Shown here: positions 57,037 through 64,000 of the stretch, in pieces
Numbering within the stretch: position 1 is the stretch's first letter
Layout: every line of letters starts with the position of its first letter
NCBI GenBank assembly: GCA_005778355.1
Contig: SXON01000021.1
Span: 1 to 64,000 of the forward strand
Direction: 5' to 3'
Source: Pseudomonadota bacterium
GTDB lineage: Bacteria; Myxococcota_A; UBA796; SXON01
Length of the DNA stretch: 64,000 nt
The notes under the pieces: model-generated
Told to the model about the DNA's origin: nothing
Seen by the model: the letters and a program-made list of their open reading frames with translations, nothing else
The model's database searches: none
Translations under genes and position numbers: made by a program

Positions 57037-57303
57037 CTATTTCGCTGCGGCGAGTTCCAGCGCCGGGCCTGCTTGCGCGGTGCTTGAGAGCACGACCGCC
57101 TCGGCCTCGGCGCGCCGCAGGGAGAAGCGACAACCCGCGATGTCGACGTCGAGCGGATCGCCCATCGGCGCCACGCCGCGCAGGCGAACCACCGAGCCAG
57201 GGAGAAATCCCAGCTCAAGCAGGCGGCGACGGTAGCCGCGCTCACCGCCCACCGACTCGATTCGGGCAGACTCGCCCACTGCCAAGCTCGCCAGGGTGCT
57301 CAT
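57037..57303 (-). CDS. feoA: Ferrous iron transport protein FeoA
   Basis: An 88-residue SH3-like protein: MSTLASLAVGESARIESVGGERGYRRRLLELGFLPGSVVRLRGVAPMGDPLDVDIAGCRFSLRRAEAEAVVL. The LLELGFLPGSxV and GDP(L)xVxxxGxxxSLR motifs are FeoA hallmarks. It stimulates FeoB. It is first gene in the feoAB operon and has a candidate Fur site 21-39 bp upstream. The -10 box ends 6 bp before the ATG, so the message may be leaderless or nearly so. Confidence 0.93.
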   Translation of the reverse strand: MSTLASLAVGESARIESVGGERGYRRRLLELGFLPGSVVRLRGVAPMGDPLDVDIAGCRFSLRRAEAEAVVLSSTAQAGPALELAAAK

Positions 57304-57309
57304 GCATCA

Positions 57310-57338
57310 TGTGTAGCCGTATTGATAATGAACGTCAA
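57310..57338 (-). promoter_or_regulatory. feoAB promoter
   Basis: On the minus strand TTGACG (57338-57333) and TACACA (57315-57310) are 17 bp apart. The expected transcription start is at or next to the feoA ATG (57303). The Fur-like site overlaps the spacer and the -35 box, where a repressor would block polymerase. Confidence 0.5.
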
Positions 57339-57342
57339 CTTC
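57324..57342. promoter_or_regulatory. Candidate Fur-binding site upstream of feoA
   Basis: The 19-mer GATAATGAACGTCAACTTC matches the Fur consensus GATAATGATAATCATTATC at 13 of 19 positions by my alignment, with an intact left half (GATAATGA). It overlaps the -35 region of the feoAB promoter, in an AT-rich patch. Repression by Fur-Fe(II) is the expected control of feo operons in many proteobacteria. It also lies ~40 bp upstream of the divergent MBOAT start, so could affect both. Confidence 0.65.
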
Positions 57343-57383
57343 AAAAAGGAGGGCTTTCGCACATCTGCTAGGCTTCGGCGCGC

Positions 57384-58736
57384 GTGCTCTTCAACTCGCT
57401 GGCGTTCGTCGTTTTCCTCGGCGTGGTGTACGGCGCGTGGCGGCTCTTGCCCCTCTGGTTGGGGCGCTACTGGCTGCTCCTGGCCTCGCTGGTGTTCTAC
57501 GGCTGGTGGGACTGGCGTTTCCTCGGGCTATTGCTGGCCACGGCCACGCTCGACTGGGCGCTCGCTCTCGGCATGGAGCGATGGGTCGAACGTCGCAAGA
57601 TGCTCGTCACCATCTCGGTGGTGTCGAACCTGGGCACGCTGGCGCTCTTCAAGTACGCCGGCTTCTTCTCGCGCGAGCTGGCCGACGCCCTGGGGATGAC
57701 GGCGCCCTCGCGCTTGCTCGACATCGTGCTCCCCGTCGGCATCAGCTTCTACACGTTCCAGGCGATGGCGTACACCATCGACGTGTACCGCGCGCAGGTG
57801 ACAGCGTGCCGGAGTCTCCCCGACTTCCTCCTCTTCATCACCTTCTTCCCGCAGCTGGTGGCCGGCCCCATCGAGCGATCAGCTCACCTGATGCCGCAGC
57901 TCTTGCAGATGCGACGTCCGGCAGCTCGCGAGCACAGCGAGGCCCTATGGTTCATCACCTGGGGCTACGTGAAGAAGGTCGTGGTGGCCGACAACCTCGC
58001 CCCCATCGTCGCCGCCGGCTTCGACAAGAACAGCCCGAGCGGCGCCGTGGTGGTGCTCGCCGCCTACGCCTTCACCTGGCAGATCTACTGCGACTTCTCG
58101 GGCTACTCCGACATCGCCCGAGGCGTGGCGCGCCTGTTCGGCGTGGAGCTGATGGAGAACTTCGCACGGCCGTTCTTCGCAGCTTCCCCGCGGGAGATCT
58201 GGCACCGCTGGCACGTGAGCCTGAGCCAGTGGCTCCGCGACTACCTCTACGTGCCCCTCGGCGGCAACCGGTCGCGACCGGGGGCCAACCTGATGGCGAC
58301 CATGGTGCTCGGCGGCCTCTGGCACGGCGCCAACTACACCTACCTCGCGTGGGGGGCCTGGCACGGCGCGGCGCTCGCGCTCGGAAGAAAGCTGCCGCAG
58401 CCTCGCGTTCCCCGCTGGCTCCTGGTCGTCGCCACCTTCCACATCACGTGCCTCGGATTCGTCGTGTTTCGTACTCACTCGCTGGCCCAGCTTGGCCAGA
58501 TGATGTCGAGCTTGTCGTCGCCCGACATCAACTCGACAGCGACGGCGTACCTCCGCACTTTCCTCTGGCTGGCGGTGCCCGTCGCCCTGTTCGAGTGGGT
58601 GCAGGAACGCCAGGGCACGCTCGCCGTGCTCGGCTGGCCCCGCTGGGCGCAGGCGCTGGTCTACGCGCTACTCTGGGCATCAATCCTCGTTCTTGGCTCC
58701 TCGTATGGCTACGAGTTCATCTACTTCCAGTTCTAG
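57384..58736 (+). CDS. MBOAT-family O-acyltransferase (AlgI/PatA-like)
   Basis: A 450-residue polytopic membrane protein starting at GTG 57384. Hallmarks: FYGWWDWRF, KYAGFF near residue 92, SFYTFQAMAYTIDVYR, FFPQLVAGPIERSAHLMPQL, WQIYCDFSGYSDIARG, WHRWHVSLSQWLRDYLYVPLGGNR and GGLWHGANYTYLAWGAWHG. The His within GLWHGANYTY is the expected catalytic residue. Such proteins transfer acetyl groups onto extracellular polysaccharides, for example AlgI in alginate or PatA in peptidoglycan. The overlapping next gene encodes an SGNH-like partner, so acetylation of a cell-surface polymer is likely. Confidence 0.88.
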   Translation: MLFNSLAFVVFLGVVYGAWRLLPLWLGRYWLLLASLVFYGWWDWRFLGLLLATATLDWALALGMERWVERRKMLVTISVVSNLGTLALFKYAGFFSRELADALGMTAPSRLLDIVLPVGISFYTFQAMAYTIDVYRAQVTACRSLPDFLLFITFFPQLVAGPIERSAHLMPQLLQMRRPAAREHSEALWFITWGYVKKVVVADNLAPIVAAGFDKNSPSGAVVVLAAYAFTWQIYCDFSGYSDIARGVARLFGVELMENFARPFFAASPREIWHRWHVSLSQWLRDYLYVPLGGNRSRPGANLMATMVLGGLWHGANYTYLAWGAWHGAALALGRKLPQPRVPRWLLVVATFHITCLGFVVFRTHSLAQLGQMMSSLSSPDINSTATAYLRTFLWLAVPVALFEWVQERQGTLAVLGWPRWAQALVYALLWASILVLGSSYGYEFIYFQF

Positions 58737-59628
58737 CCCCCTCCCGGGCTGGCTCGCGACGCTCCTGGCGCTCGGGGTGCTCCTCGGACTGGAGGGCTTC
58801 GCGCGGTTCGCCTACCAGGCGCCGGGGGAGATGGCGGCGCGCGCGCTCAAAGCCGCGGGCGACATGCGGGAAGACGCGCTGGACGTCACGCTCTACGGCA
58901 CCTGCCTCGGTGAACAGACGCTGGACACCCACCGACTGGGCGAGGCGCTCGGGACGGCTGGAAAGATCCACAACCTCTCCGCGGCCGGCACCGGGCCCCT
59001 CGACTGGTACCTCGCGCAATCCAACATCATCGATCCGCGACGCCTCGACGCCTCGGTGATCCTCTACCTGCCCGGCGACCTCACCCGTGCCCCCGCGCCC
59101 TGGCAGAGCCAGGCCATGGACCTGGCCCGCTGGTCGGACGTGCCCGACATCGCCGCCTGGAGCTGTCTCGACGCGGCTTGCCGCGCGGAGTTCTACCTTC
59201 GCCGCGGCTCGTTCTTCTATCGTTATCGCGGCTACCTCGGAAACTGGCTCTGGTCGCAGCTCGGAACCCGGGCGCCGCCCTCGAACCACCGCGATTTCTC
59301 GCCGCTCGACGGCCGCCGTGAGAAGACCCAGGAGGCGGCGCTGCACTACCTTGGGCGACTGGTCACCATCAGCCGAGACGCAAAGATCCCGGTCTTCTTT
59401 GTTCGGATGCCCGAACGTCACCGGGCTGGGTCGCAAGGCGGCCTCGACGGGCAGCACGCCCAGACCGAGGCCTGGCTCAAGGGGCTCGGCGCGAGCTTCC
59501 TCCCATCGCCCGTTCTCGAGGCGAACGCCTACGTCGATGACGTGCACCTCAACGCCGGTGGGCGGGCGCACTTCAGCGACGCGATTGGCGAGATGATCGC
59601 GGCCGAGTTGACGTCGGCGCCGCGATAG
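58705..59628 (+). CDS. SGNH-hydrolase-like partner of the MBOAT transferase
   Basis: A 307-residue protein starting at ATG 58705, overlapping the MBOAT 3' end by 32 bp; a TTG at 58693 adds four residues. After a hydrophobic N-terminal anchor (LPGWLATLLALGVLLGLEGFARFAYQ), the hydrolase signals are DVTLYGTCLGEQTLDTHRL (in the position of the GDS block, with no clear catalytic Ser), NLSAAGTGPLDWYL and the C-terminal DDVHLNAGGRAHFSDAIG (Asp-x-x-His). These match AlgJ/AlgX/DltD-like partners that complete acetyl transfer. The weak GDS box leaves catalysis uncertain. Confidence 0.7.
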   Translation: MATSSSTSSSSPLPGWLATLLALGVLLGLEGFARFAYQAPGEMAARALKAAGDMREDALDVTLYGTCLGEQTLDTHRLGEALGTAGKIHNLSAAGTGPLDWYLAQSNIIDPRRLDASVILYLPGDLTRAPAPWQSQAMDLARWSDVPDIAAWSCLDAACRAEFYLRRGSFFYRYRGYLGNWLWSQLGTRAPPSNHRDFSPLDGRREKTQEAALHYLGRLVTISRDAKIPVFFVRMPERHRAGSQGGLDGQHAQTEAWLKGLGASFLPSPVLEANAYVDDVHLNAGGRAHFSDAIGEMIAAELTSAPR

Positions 59629-59638
59629 GGCCGCTGCC

Positions 59639-60988
59639 GTGCGCGACCCGGTGCCGGTGACCATCGATGGCCTCGACGCCGACGGCGTGGCCACCGGTCT
59701 CGACGCCCGGGGACGCCGCTGGACCGTGCGCGGGGCGGTCCCTGGGAGCGCGGTGCTGGTCGGCGGGCGGCCCGCGACCGGGGCGCTCCTGGAGGTCACC
59801 GGCCCCCACGCCGACGCGGTCCCTCCCCGCTGCGCGCTCTTCGGCACCTGCGGCGGCTGCCTCTACCAGTCCCTCCCCGTGTCGCGACAGCGCGAGGAGA
59901 AGCTCAAGGCGCTCAGCGCCCTGCTCGGTCCCGGTGGCTCCATTCGTGGTGCCGAGGCCGAGGGCTACGGCTACCGCAACAAGATCGAGCTGAGCTTCGG
60001 CCCCCAGCGCTACATGACCCGAGCCGAGATGGCCGCCGGGATCACCGGGGAGGCGGGCCACTTCCTGGGCTTCCACGGCCCCGGGCGCTTCGACCGCGTG
60101 GTGGATGTCCCCGCCTGTGCCATCGCCGACCCGCGGATCAACGCCGTGCTCGAGCGAGTCCGCAGCGACGTCCTGGCCTCGCCGTTCCCGCCCCACGATC
60201 CCCGCGCGCACACCGGCTTCTTCCGGCACCTCGTGCTCCGTGCCGGTCGCGATGGTGTCCTCGCGCTCCTGTACACCGCCCTCGCTGGCCCCGAGCAGGA
60301 GGCCTGGCTGCGCGCGCACGCGCCCAGGTGGGGGGCAGCCGGGGTGCTCTGGTACACCACCGACCGCCTGTCCGACGCCGCGGTCGGCGAGCTCCGCGAA
60401 GTGCTGCACGGTCGCGACACCCTCGCCGTCGCCATCGGCGATGCGACCATGCTCCTGTCGCCCACCGCCTTCTTCCAGGTCAACGACACCGGCGCCGCCG
60501 TGCTCTTCGACACCATCGCCGAGGCGCTCGGCCACGGCGGCACCCTCCTGGATCTCTACGCCGGCGTAGGCGCGCTCGGCCTCGCCCTCGCGGCCCGTTT
60601 CGACCGCGTGATCGGGGTGGAGTTGAACGCCGAGGCCGTCGCCGAGGCCAATCGCAACGCGGCCACCCTAGGCATCGCCGCCGAGTACCGCGCTGGCAAG
60701 GTCGAGGACACGCTGCCGGCCGTGCTCGCCGAAGCAGGGCGGCCCGTGAAAGTGCTGGTCGACCCGCCTCGGGGGGGCTTGCACCCGGCCGCGCTGCGTC
60801 CCCTGTTGACGCTCGACGCCGACACGCTGGTCTACGTGGCCTGTCGCCCCACTTCGCTCGCACGCGACGGCGCGCTCCTGAAGGCAGCCGGTTGGCGCCG
60901 CGAGGGCTGGACGGCGGTCGACCTCTTCCCGCACACCGCCCACGTGGAGGTCGTCGCGCGCTTCACTCGCGATAGGTCGCCGGCGTGA
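59639..60988 (+). CDS. rlmD: 23S rRNA (uracil-5-)-methyltransferase RlmD-type
   Basis: A 449-residue RNA m5U methyltransferase (GTG start). N-terminal TRAM-like domain (DPVPVTIDGLDADGVATGLDARGRRWTVRGAVPGSAVLV). Fe-S cluster Cys set in CALFGTCGGCLYQSL and, later, ACAIADPRI. SAM core LLDLYAGVGALGLALAARFDRVIGVELN, the motif VDPPRGGLHPAALRPLL, and the catalytic Cys in LVYVACRPTSLARDGALL. It modifies 23S rRNA (U1939 in E. coli); RlmC or TrmA relatives are alternatives. Its stop overlaps the next gene's GTG (GTGA). Confidence 0.9.
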   Translation: MRDPVPVTIDGLDADGVATGLDARGRRWTVRGAVPGSAVLVGGRPATGALLEVTGPHADAVPPRCALFGTCGGCLYQSLPVSRQREEKLKALSALLGPGGSIRGAEAEGYGYRNKIELSFGPQRYMTRAEMAAGITGEAGHFLGFHGPGRFDRVVDVPACAIADPRINAVLERVRSDVLASPFPPHDPRAHTGFFRHLVLRAGRDGVLALLYTALAGPEQEAWLRAHAPRWGAAGVLWYTTDRLSDAAVGELREVLHGRDTLAVAIGDATMLLSPTAFFQVNDTGAAVLFDTIAEALGHGGTLLDLYAGVGALGLALAARFDRVIGVELNAEAVAEANRNAATLGIAAEYRAGKVEDTLPAVLAEAGRPVKVLVDPPRGGLHPAALRPLLTLDADTLVYVACRPTSLARDGALLKAAGWRREGWTAVDLFPHTAHVEVVARFTRDRSPA

Positions 60989-61911
60989 TCGTCGCCCTGC
61001 TCGCCTGCGCCGCCGCCGGCACGCCGGAACCACCGCTGCCCGAGGCATTCTGGCCCACCTGGGGCGACGGCAACGCGGAACTGTCGAGCTACGACGTGGT
61101 GCAGCCGCGGTACGGCGAGGCGCGCGCCGGTTCCATGGTGAACATCGTGGTGACCGAGGACTTCAGCCATCGCGAGCGGGTGAAGGCCGACCCGGGCGAA
61201 CACCCCGAGAACGACATCCGCAAGGTGCTCAAGCTCAACAGCCATCGCCAGTTCCAGACTGGCTTGTACCCCTACAGCGTGCTCACCAGCGCCTTCCTCC
61301 GCGTGGAGCCCGGCGACGGCCAGGCCCGCGGCCAGCCGCTGAAGATCGCGTTCTCCGCCCAGGAGTGGTGTGGCATGGTGTACGACGAGATGATCGTCGA
61401 TGCCGGCCGCATCAAGCTCACCGCACACACCTATTTCGATAGCGACAACGGGCCGCCGCAGAGCTTCAACATTGGCGCACCCGCGTTGTTTGGCGACGCG
61501 ATGATGGTAGCCGTCCGCGAGTTGACCGGAAGTTGGATCCCCTCGGAGCCGACGGCGTTCCCGTACTTCCCCTCCTCGATCGCGACACGCTTCGGTCACC
61601 GCGCACCTGAGGTCACGACGCTCACCGTGCACCGAGGCCCCGGCACCTCGCGCGACACCGCTCTCGGTGGGCTCGAGGCCCACCCCGTGCACACCGCGAC
61701 GGTCGACGGCGTCACCACCACCTACTGGGTGGAGGAGGCCTGGCCGCATCGCCTCCTCGGCTACGAGACCAACGATGGCGAGTCCGCCACCCTCCGGGGC
61801 GTGTCGCGACTGCCCTACTGGCAGCTCAACCACCCGGGCGACGAGGCGCGCCGCGCCGACTTCGGCCTCGATCCTTCCGCCTTCCCCCTCCCCTCTCCGG
61901 TGAACCCATGA
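60985..61911 (+). CDS. Lipoprotein of a family sometimes labelled septum formation inhibitor
   Basis: A 308-residue protein starting at GTG (MIVALLACAAAG, Cys8). The block FWPTWGDGNAELSSYDVVQPRYGEARAGSMVNIVVTEDFSHRERVKAD and then KLNSHRQFQTGLYPYSVLTSAF resembles a family I know from Bacteroidota annotation, where it is often mislabelled septum formation inhibitor Maf. Actual function is not established. The rest is beta-strand rich. Coupled upstream to rlmD (GTGA) and downstream to the next lipoprotein (ATGA). Confidence 0.65.
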   Translation: MIVALLACAAAGTPEPPLPEAFWPTWGDGNAELSSYDVVQPRYGEARAGSMVNIVVTEDFSHRERVKADPGEHPENDIRKVLKLNSHRQFQTGLYPYSVLTSAFLRVEPGDGQARGQPLKIAFSAQEWCGMVYDEMIVDAGRIKLTAHTYFDSDNGPPQSFNIGAPALFGDAMMVAVRELTGSWIPSEPTAFPYFPSSIATRFGHRAPEVTTLTVHRGPGTSRDTALGGLEAHPVHTATVDGVTTTYWVEEAWPHRLLGYETNDGESATLRGVSRLPYWQLNHPGDEARRADFGLDPSAFPLPSPVNP

Positions 61912-62945
61912 TCCTGGCGCTCCTGCTTGCTTGCCCCGACGACGAGGGCACCGACAAGGTTGGACCGATCGACACCAGCAGCCTCAGCTGCGACCGCATC
62001 CACGGCACCGGTGGCGTGGTGATCTGGGAAGACATTGGCTCCACGCCGCACTTTCCCGACGAGGCGCCCGACGCCGAGACCAAGATGAGCAGCGTGGCCG
62101 GCCCGCTGAGCGACGGCGCGTCGTGGATCGGGATGTTCGGCCCCCAGGTGATGATCTCCGACGACAGCGGCTGCAACTGGGACTTCAACGGCAGCGGGCT
62201 GCCCGTGGGCGGCGACTGGGACCTCGTGGCGGCGGGAAACACGGTCTACGCCTTCGATCGCCTCTCCTCGCAGGGCGGCTACTCCAAGGACGATGGAATG
62301 AGCTGGACCGCCTTCGACAGCGGTGGCACCTGGCTCGGCGAGGTGGTGGCCGACCCGGCAGTGGCCGGCCGCTTGCGCGGGGTGCAAGCGCGTGGGGTGG
62401 TGACGAGCGAGGACGATGGCGCCAACTGGACGCTGAGCGGTCCCGCGCCGGCGGAGGGCCTCCTGGGGGGCGCGGTCTGGTCCACCGGCCTCGACACCGC
62501 CTTCGTGGTGACGGCGACAGGCGGCTACCTCAGCAAGACCGGCGGGCAGACCTGGGACGATCTCTCGGCGAGCGTCGTGACCGACAGCTTCGTGCCGTCC
62601 CGCGCCGCGATCCACCCGGACAACGCCGACGTGCTCTTCATGTCCGGTCAGGACGACGACGGCGCCGTCATCGTGCGCAGCACCGACGGCGGCGCGAGTT
62701 GGGACGACGCCGCGAGCACCCGGCAGGTCGACCTCGACATCGGGGCGCCGCTCTGGCCGGTGCCTGGGACGGGCACCACCGTGGCCTCGGCCTATGGCAC
62801 GAGCGAAGGCGACCTCAGCATCAACCTCTACGAGATCACGCCGTCAAACGTGGCGACCTCGCACGTGGGCGCCTACGTCGGGGTGACCGACCTCGCCTTC
62901 CGCGACGACGGCGCGTGGGTGGGGGCGGTGCACGGGGTGGAGTAA
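61908..62945 (+). CDS. BNR/Asp-box beta-propeller lipoprotein
   Basis: A 345-residue protein, MILALLLACPDDE (Cys9), coupled to the previous gene by ATGA. The body carries five Asp-box/BNR-like turns (SDDSGCNWDF, SKDDGMSWTAF, SEDDGANWTLS, SKTGGQTWDDL, STDGGASWDDA), as in sialidase/VPS10/photosystem-stability-type propellers. No catalytic residues of sialidase are visible, so ligand binding is more likely than hydrolysis. The rlmD-lipoprotein-lipoprotein chain is a single tight unit without a visible functional link. Confidence 0.75.
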   Translation: MILALLLACPDDEGTDKVGPIDTSSLSCDRIHGTGGVVIWEDIGSTPHFPDEAPDAETKMSSVAGPLSDGASWIGMFGPQVMISDDSGCNWDFNGSGLPVGGDWDLVAAGNTVYAFDRLSSQGGYSKDDGMSWTAFDSGGTWLGEVVADPAVAGRLRGVQARGVVTSEDDGANWTLSGPAPAEGLLGGAVWSTGLDTAFVVTATGGYLSKTGGQTWDDLSASVVTDSFVPSRAAIHPDNADVLFMSGQDDDGAVIVRSTDGGASWDDAASTRQVDLDIGAPLWPVPGTGTTVASAYGTSEGDLSINLYEITPSNVATSHVGAYVGVTDLAFRDDGAWVGAVHGVE

Positions 62946-62951
62946 GGCACG

Positions 62952-63599
62952 TCAGTCAAGCGCATCCACCGCATAGCCGTCCCGGGCCTCGGTGCAGAAT
63001 GGGTCGGTCGTGTCGATCGGCTCCTGCACCCAGCCGCAGTCGCCGTCGCCGTCGCCCCCTTCCTCATCCGTTAGAGTATGGCAGCCTACACCAGTGATGT
63101 CCAGATTGGTCTTTCCCTCGAAGGTCCCGCTGTAGTCGCGGAAGACGAGGCCGGAGAGTGACACCACAGCCGTGGCTGCGGCCTTGTCGAGTTCCACCTC
63201 TCCCGTCCCGCTGATCGCCGGGTAGAGCACCCCGCCCGCAGCCAGCGTGACCATGTGGGTGTACTTCGCCGGGTCCGCGTCTCCGACATCGCCCTCGATC
63301 ACGCCCATGACATCGAACTCGCCCGGCGAGACCCCCTCGAAGTACACCTTGAAGTACAGCAGGGGATCGACGGTGCTGTCGGCGAATCCGAGTGCCACGC
63401 TTGCAGGGGCCTCACACACGTCCTCCTCCGACTCGTAGTACGCGACACCCAGCCCCAGGATTTCGTCGAGAACGAGTCCGCCGCCGAGGTCCCACGACGT
63501 GGTGACCGCAGGGTCGGCCGCCCGCACAGCGGAGTCTGCGCCACCTCCAACGGAGCCCGAGCACGCAAACAGGAGGAAGATAGAAACTAGAACCGACAT
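62952..63599 (-). CDS. Lipoprotein of unknown function
   Basis: A 215-residue protein starting MSVLVSIFLLFACSGSV (Cys13, ATG 63599; a start 18 bp upstream adds six residues). The mature part is acidic and beta-rich (TTSWDLGGGLVLDEILGLGVAYYESEEDVCEAPASVALGFADS, PLLYFKVYFEGVSPGEFDVMGVIEGDVGD) with paired Cys residues. No family recognised. It converges with the BNR lipoprotein (6 bp). The next gene on the same strand ends just before, so they may be an operon. Confidence 0.65.
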   Translation of the reverse strand: MSVLVSIFLLFACSGSVGGGADSAVRAADPAVTTSWDLGGGLVLDEILGLGVAYYESEEDVCEAPASVALGFADSTVDPLLYFKVYFEGVSPGEFDVMGVIEGDVGDADPAKYTHMVTLAAGGVLYPAISGTGEVELDKAAATAVVSLSGLVFRDYSGTFEGKTNLDITGVGCHTLTDEEGGDGDGDCGWVQEPIDTTDPFCTEARDGYAVDALD

Positions 63600-63623
63600 C
63601 AGGCCTCCGGCGGACATTTGTCC

Positions 63624-64000
63624 TCAGTACACAGTGAACTGCTGCGCGTCCCGCACCAGGTTGTTCGCTTCGATTGTTTCCGAGATCGCGTCAGCCGGAT
63701 CGATGATCGCACCAATCCAGTACGCACCTGGAACCGTGCCCGACGGAATGGTAAGTGTTCGCTCGGGACAGTACGGGTCGCTGTTCGGCGTGATGGAGGG
63801 CGTGAAGGTGCCCAGAACGACATCGGAAGTCTCGATGTGCGAGTCGTCAACCGACAGATAGACCTTGAACGTGACGTTCGACTGCGTGGTGGTCCCCAGG
63901 TTGTGGAGGCAGTACGCCCGCACAATATTGGCGCCCGCCCACGCCGCGAAGGCCTCCTGCGGCCCGCCCCCGGTGTTCCAGAACGGGATGAACTCCGTCT
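63624..64000 (-). CDS. CARDB-domain secreted protein, 3' part only (runs off the window)
   Basis: The visible C-terminal ~125 residues contain one CARDB-like Ig domain: RAYCLHNLGTTTQSNVTFKVYLSVDDSHIETSDVVLGTFTPSITPNSD ... SGTVPGAYWIGAIIDPADAISETIEANNLVRD. That N-N-x-V-x-V...ETxExNN pattern is typical of CARDB modules in large adhesins and hydrolases. The open frame continues upstream past 64000, so an N-terminal portion lies outside. Further modules are likely but not seen. Stop at 63624, close to the lipoprotein start at 63599. Confidence 0.75.
   Translation of the reverse strand, partial: TEFIPFWNTGGGPQEAFAAWAGANIVRAYCLHNLGTTTQSNVTFKVYLSVDDSHIETSDVVLGTFTPSITPNSDPYCPERTLTIPSGTVPGAYWIGAIIDPADAISETIEANNLVRDAQQFTVY

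Noticed and set aside
57322-57699. Open frame MIMNVNFKKEGF with AAGGAGG inside
   Set aside because: It overlaps the Fur site and the MBOAT gene in another frame; homology of the MBOAT frame decides against it.

Overview
The window is a GC-rich, very densely packed bacterial chromosome segment. The gene content points to a Gram-negative member of the Myxococcota (formerly Deltaproteobacteria), probably uncultured. The signs are a PilB-type pilus ATPase, many lipoproteins and Asp-rich MopE-type repeat proteins, FG-GAP and fibrinogen-like secreted domains, a eukaryote-like Ser/Thr kinase plus a pseudokinase, an FHA-ABC transporter, an outer-membrane beta-barrel with Ig-like repeats, and FeoAB. 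The phylum is inferred from gene content. No rRNA, tRNA, CRISPR array or intact insertion sequence was seen.

Layout. 0-3.7 kb: 5' part of pilB with a suspicious break near its inner edge, a sigma-like membrane protein, a secreted phosphoesterase and a lipoprotein. 3.7-9.8 kb: two large MopE-repeat surface proteins separated by an intergenic structured repeat. 9.8-24 kb: a radical SAM/TlpA pair, a parvulin, a PDZ lipoprotein, a VapBC-like pair, ArsR plus methyltransferase, two CAP-like lipoproteins, the FHA-ABC transporter, a cyclic-nucleotide-domain methyltransferase and a candidate redox protein. 24-31 kb: a pseudokinase, a methyltransferase/radical SAM pair and a 1022-residue Ig-repeat beta-barrel. 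31-45 kb: an M48 protease/TPR/lipoprotein operon, tandem cyclophilins, an arylsulfotransferase-like lipoprotein, and an overlapping exonuclease-FAD oxidoreductase-kinase operon. 45-52.5 kb: second copy of the structured repeat, sucA, a lipoprotein, a solitary cytosine-5 DNA methyltransferase, an inverted-repeat island with a decayed ATPase fragment, an HhH-GPD DNA glycosylase and HutD. 52.5-64 kb: a PHM-like copper monooxygenase lipoprotein, a VWA lipoprotein, feoAB under a probable Fur site, an MBOAT/SGNH acyltransferase pair, rlmD and four lipoprotein or secreted genes, the last one cut by the window end.

Two window-wide signals stand out. First, the palindromic octamer GTCGCGAC occurs about 45 times by eye, against two or three expected from composition. 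This resembles the HIP1 palindrome of cyanobacteria, and the window also holds a solitary m5C methyltransferase followed by a mismatch-type glycosylase. Second, at least a dozen predicted lipoproteins have extremely short signal peptides (6-9 residues before the lipobox cysteine, no basic residue), and for most of them no upstream in-frame start exists.

Genes overlap by 1-4 bp in operons, and all ten convergent pairs are 23 bp apart or less, so classical hairpin-plus-U-tract terminators have almost no room.
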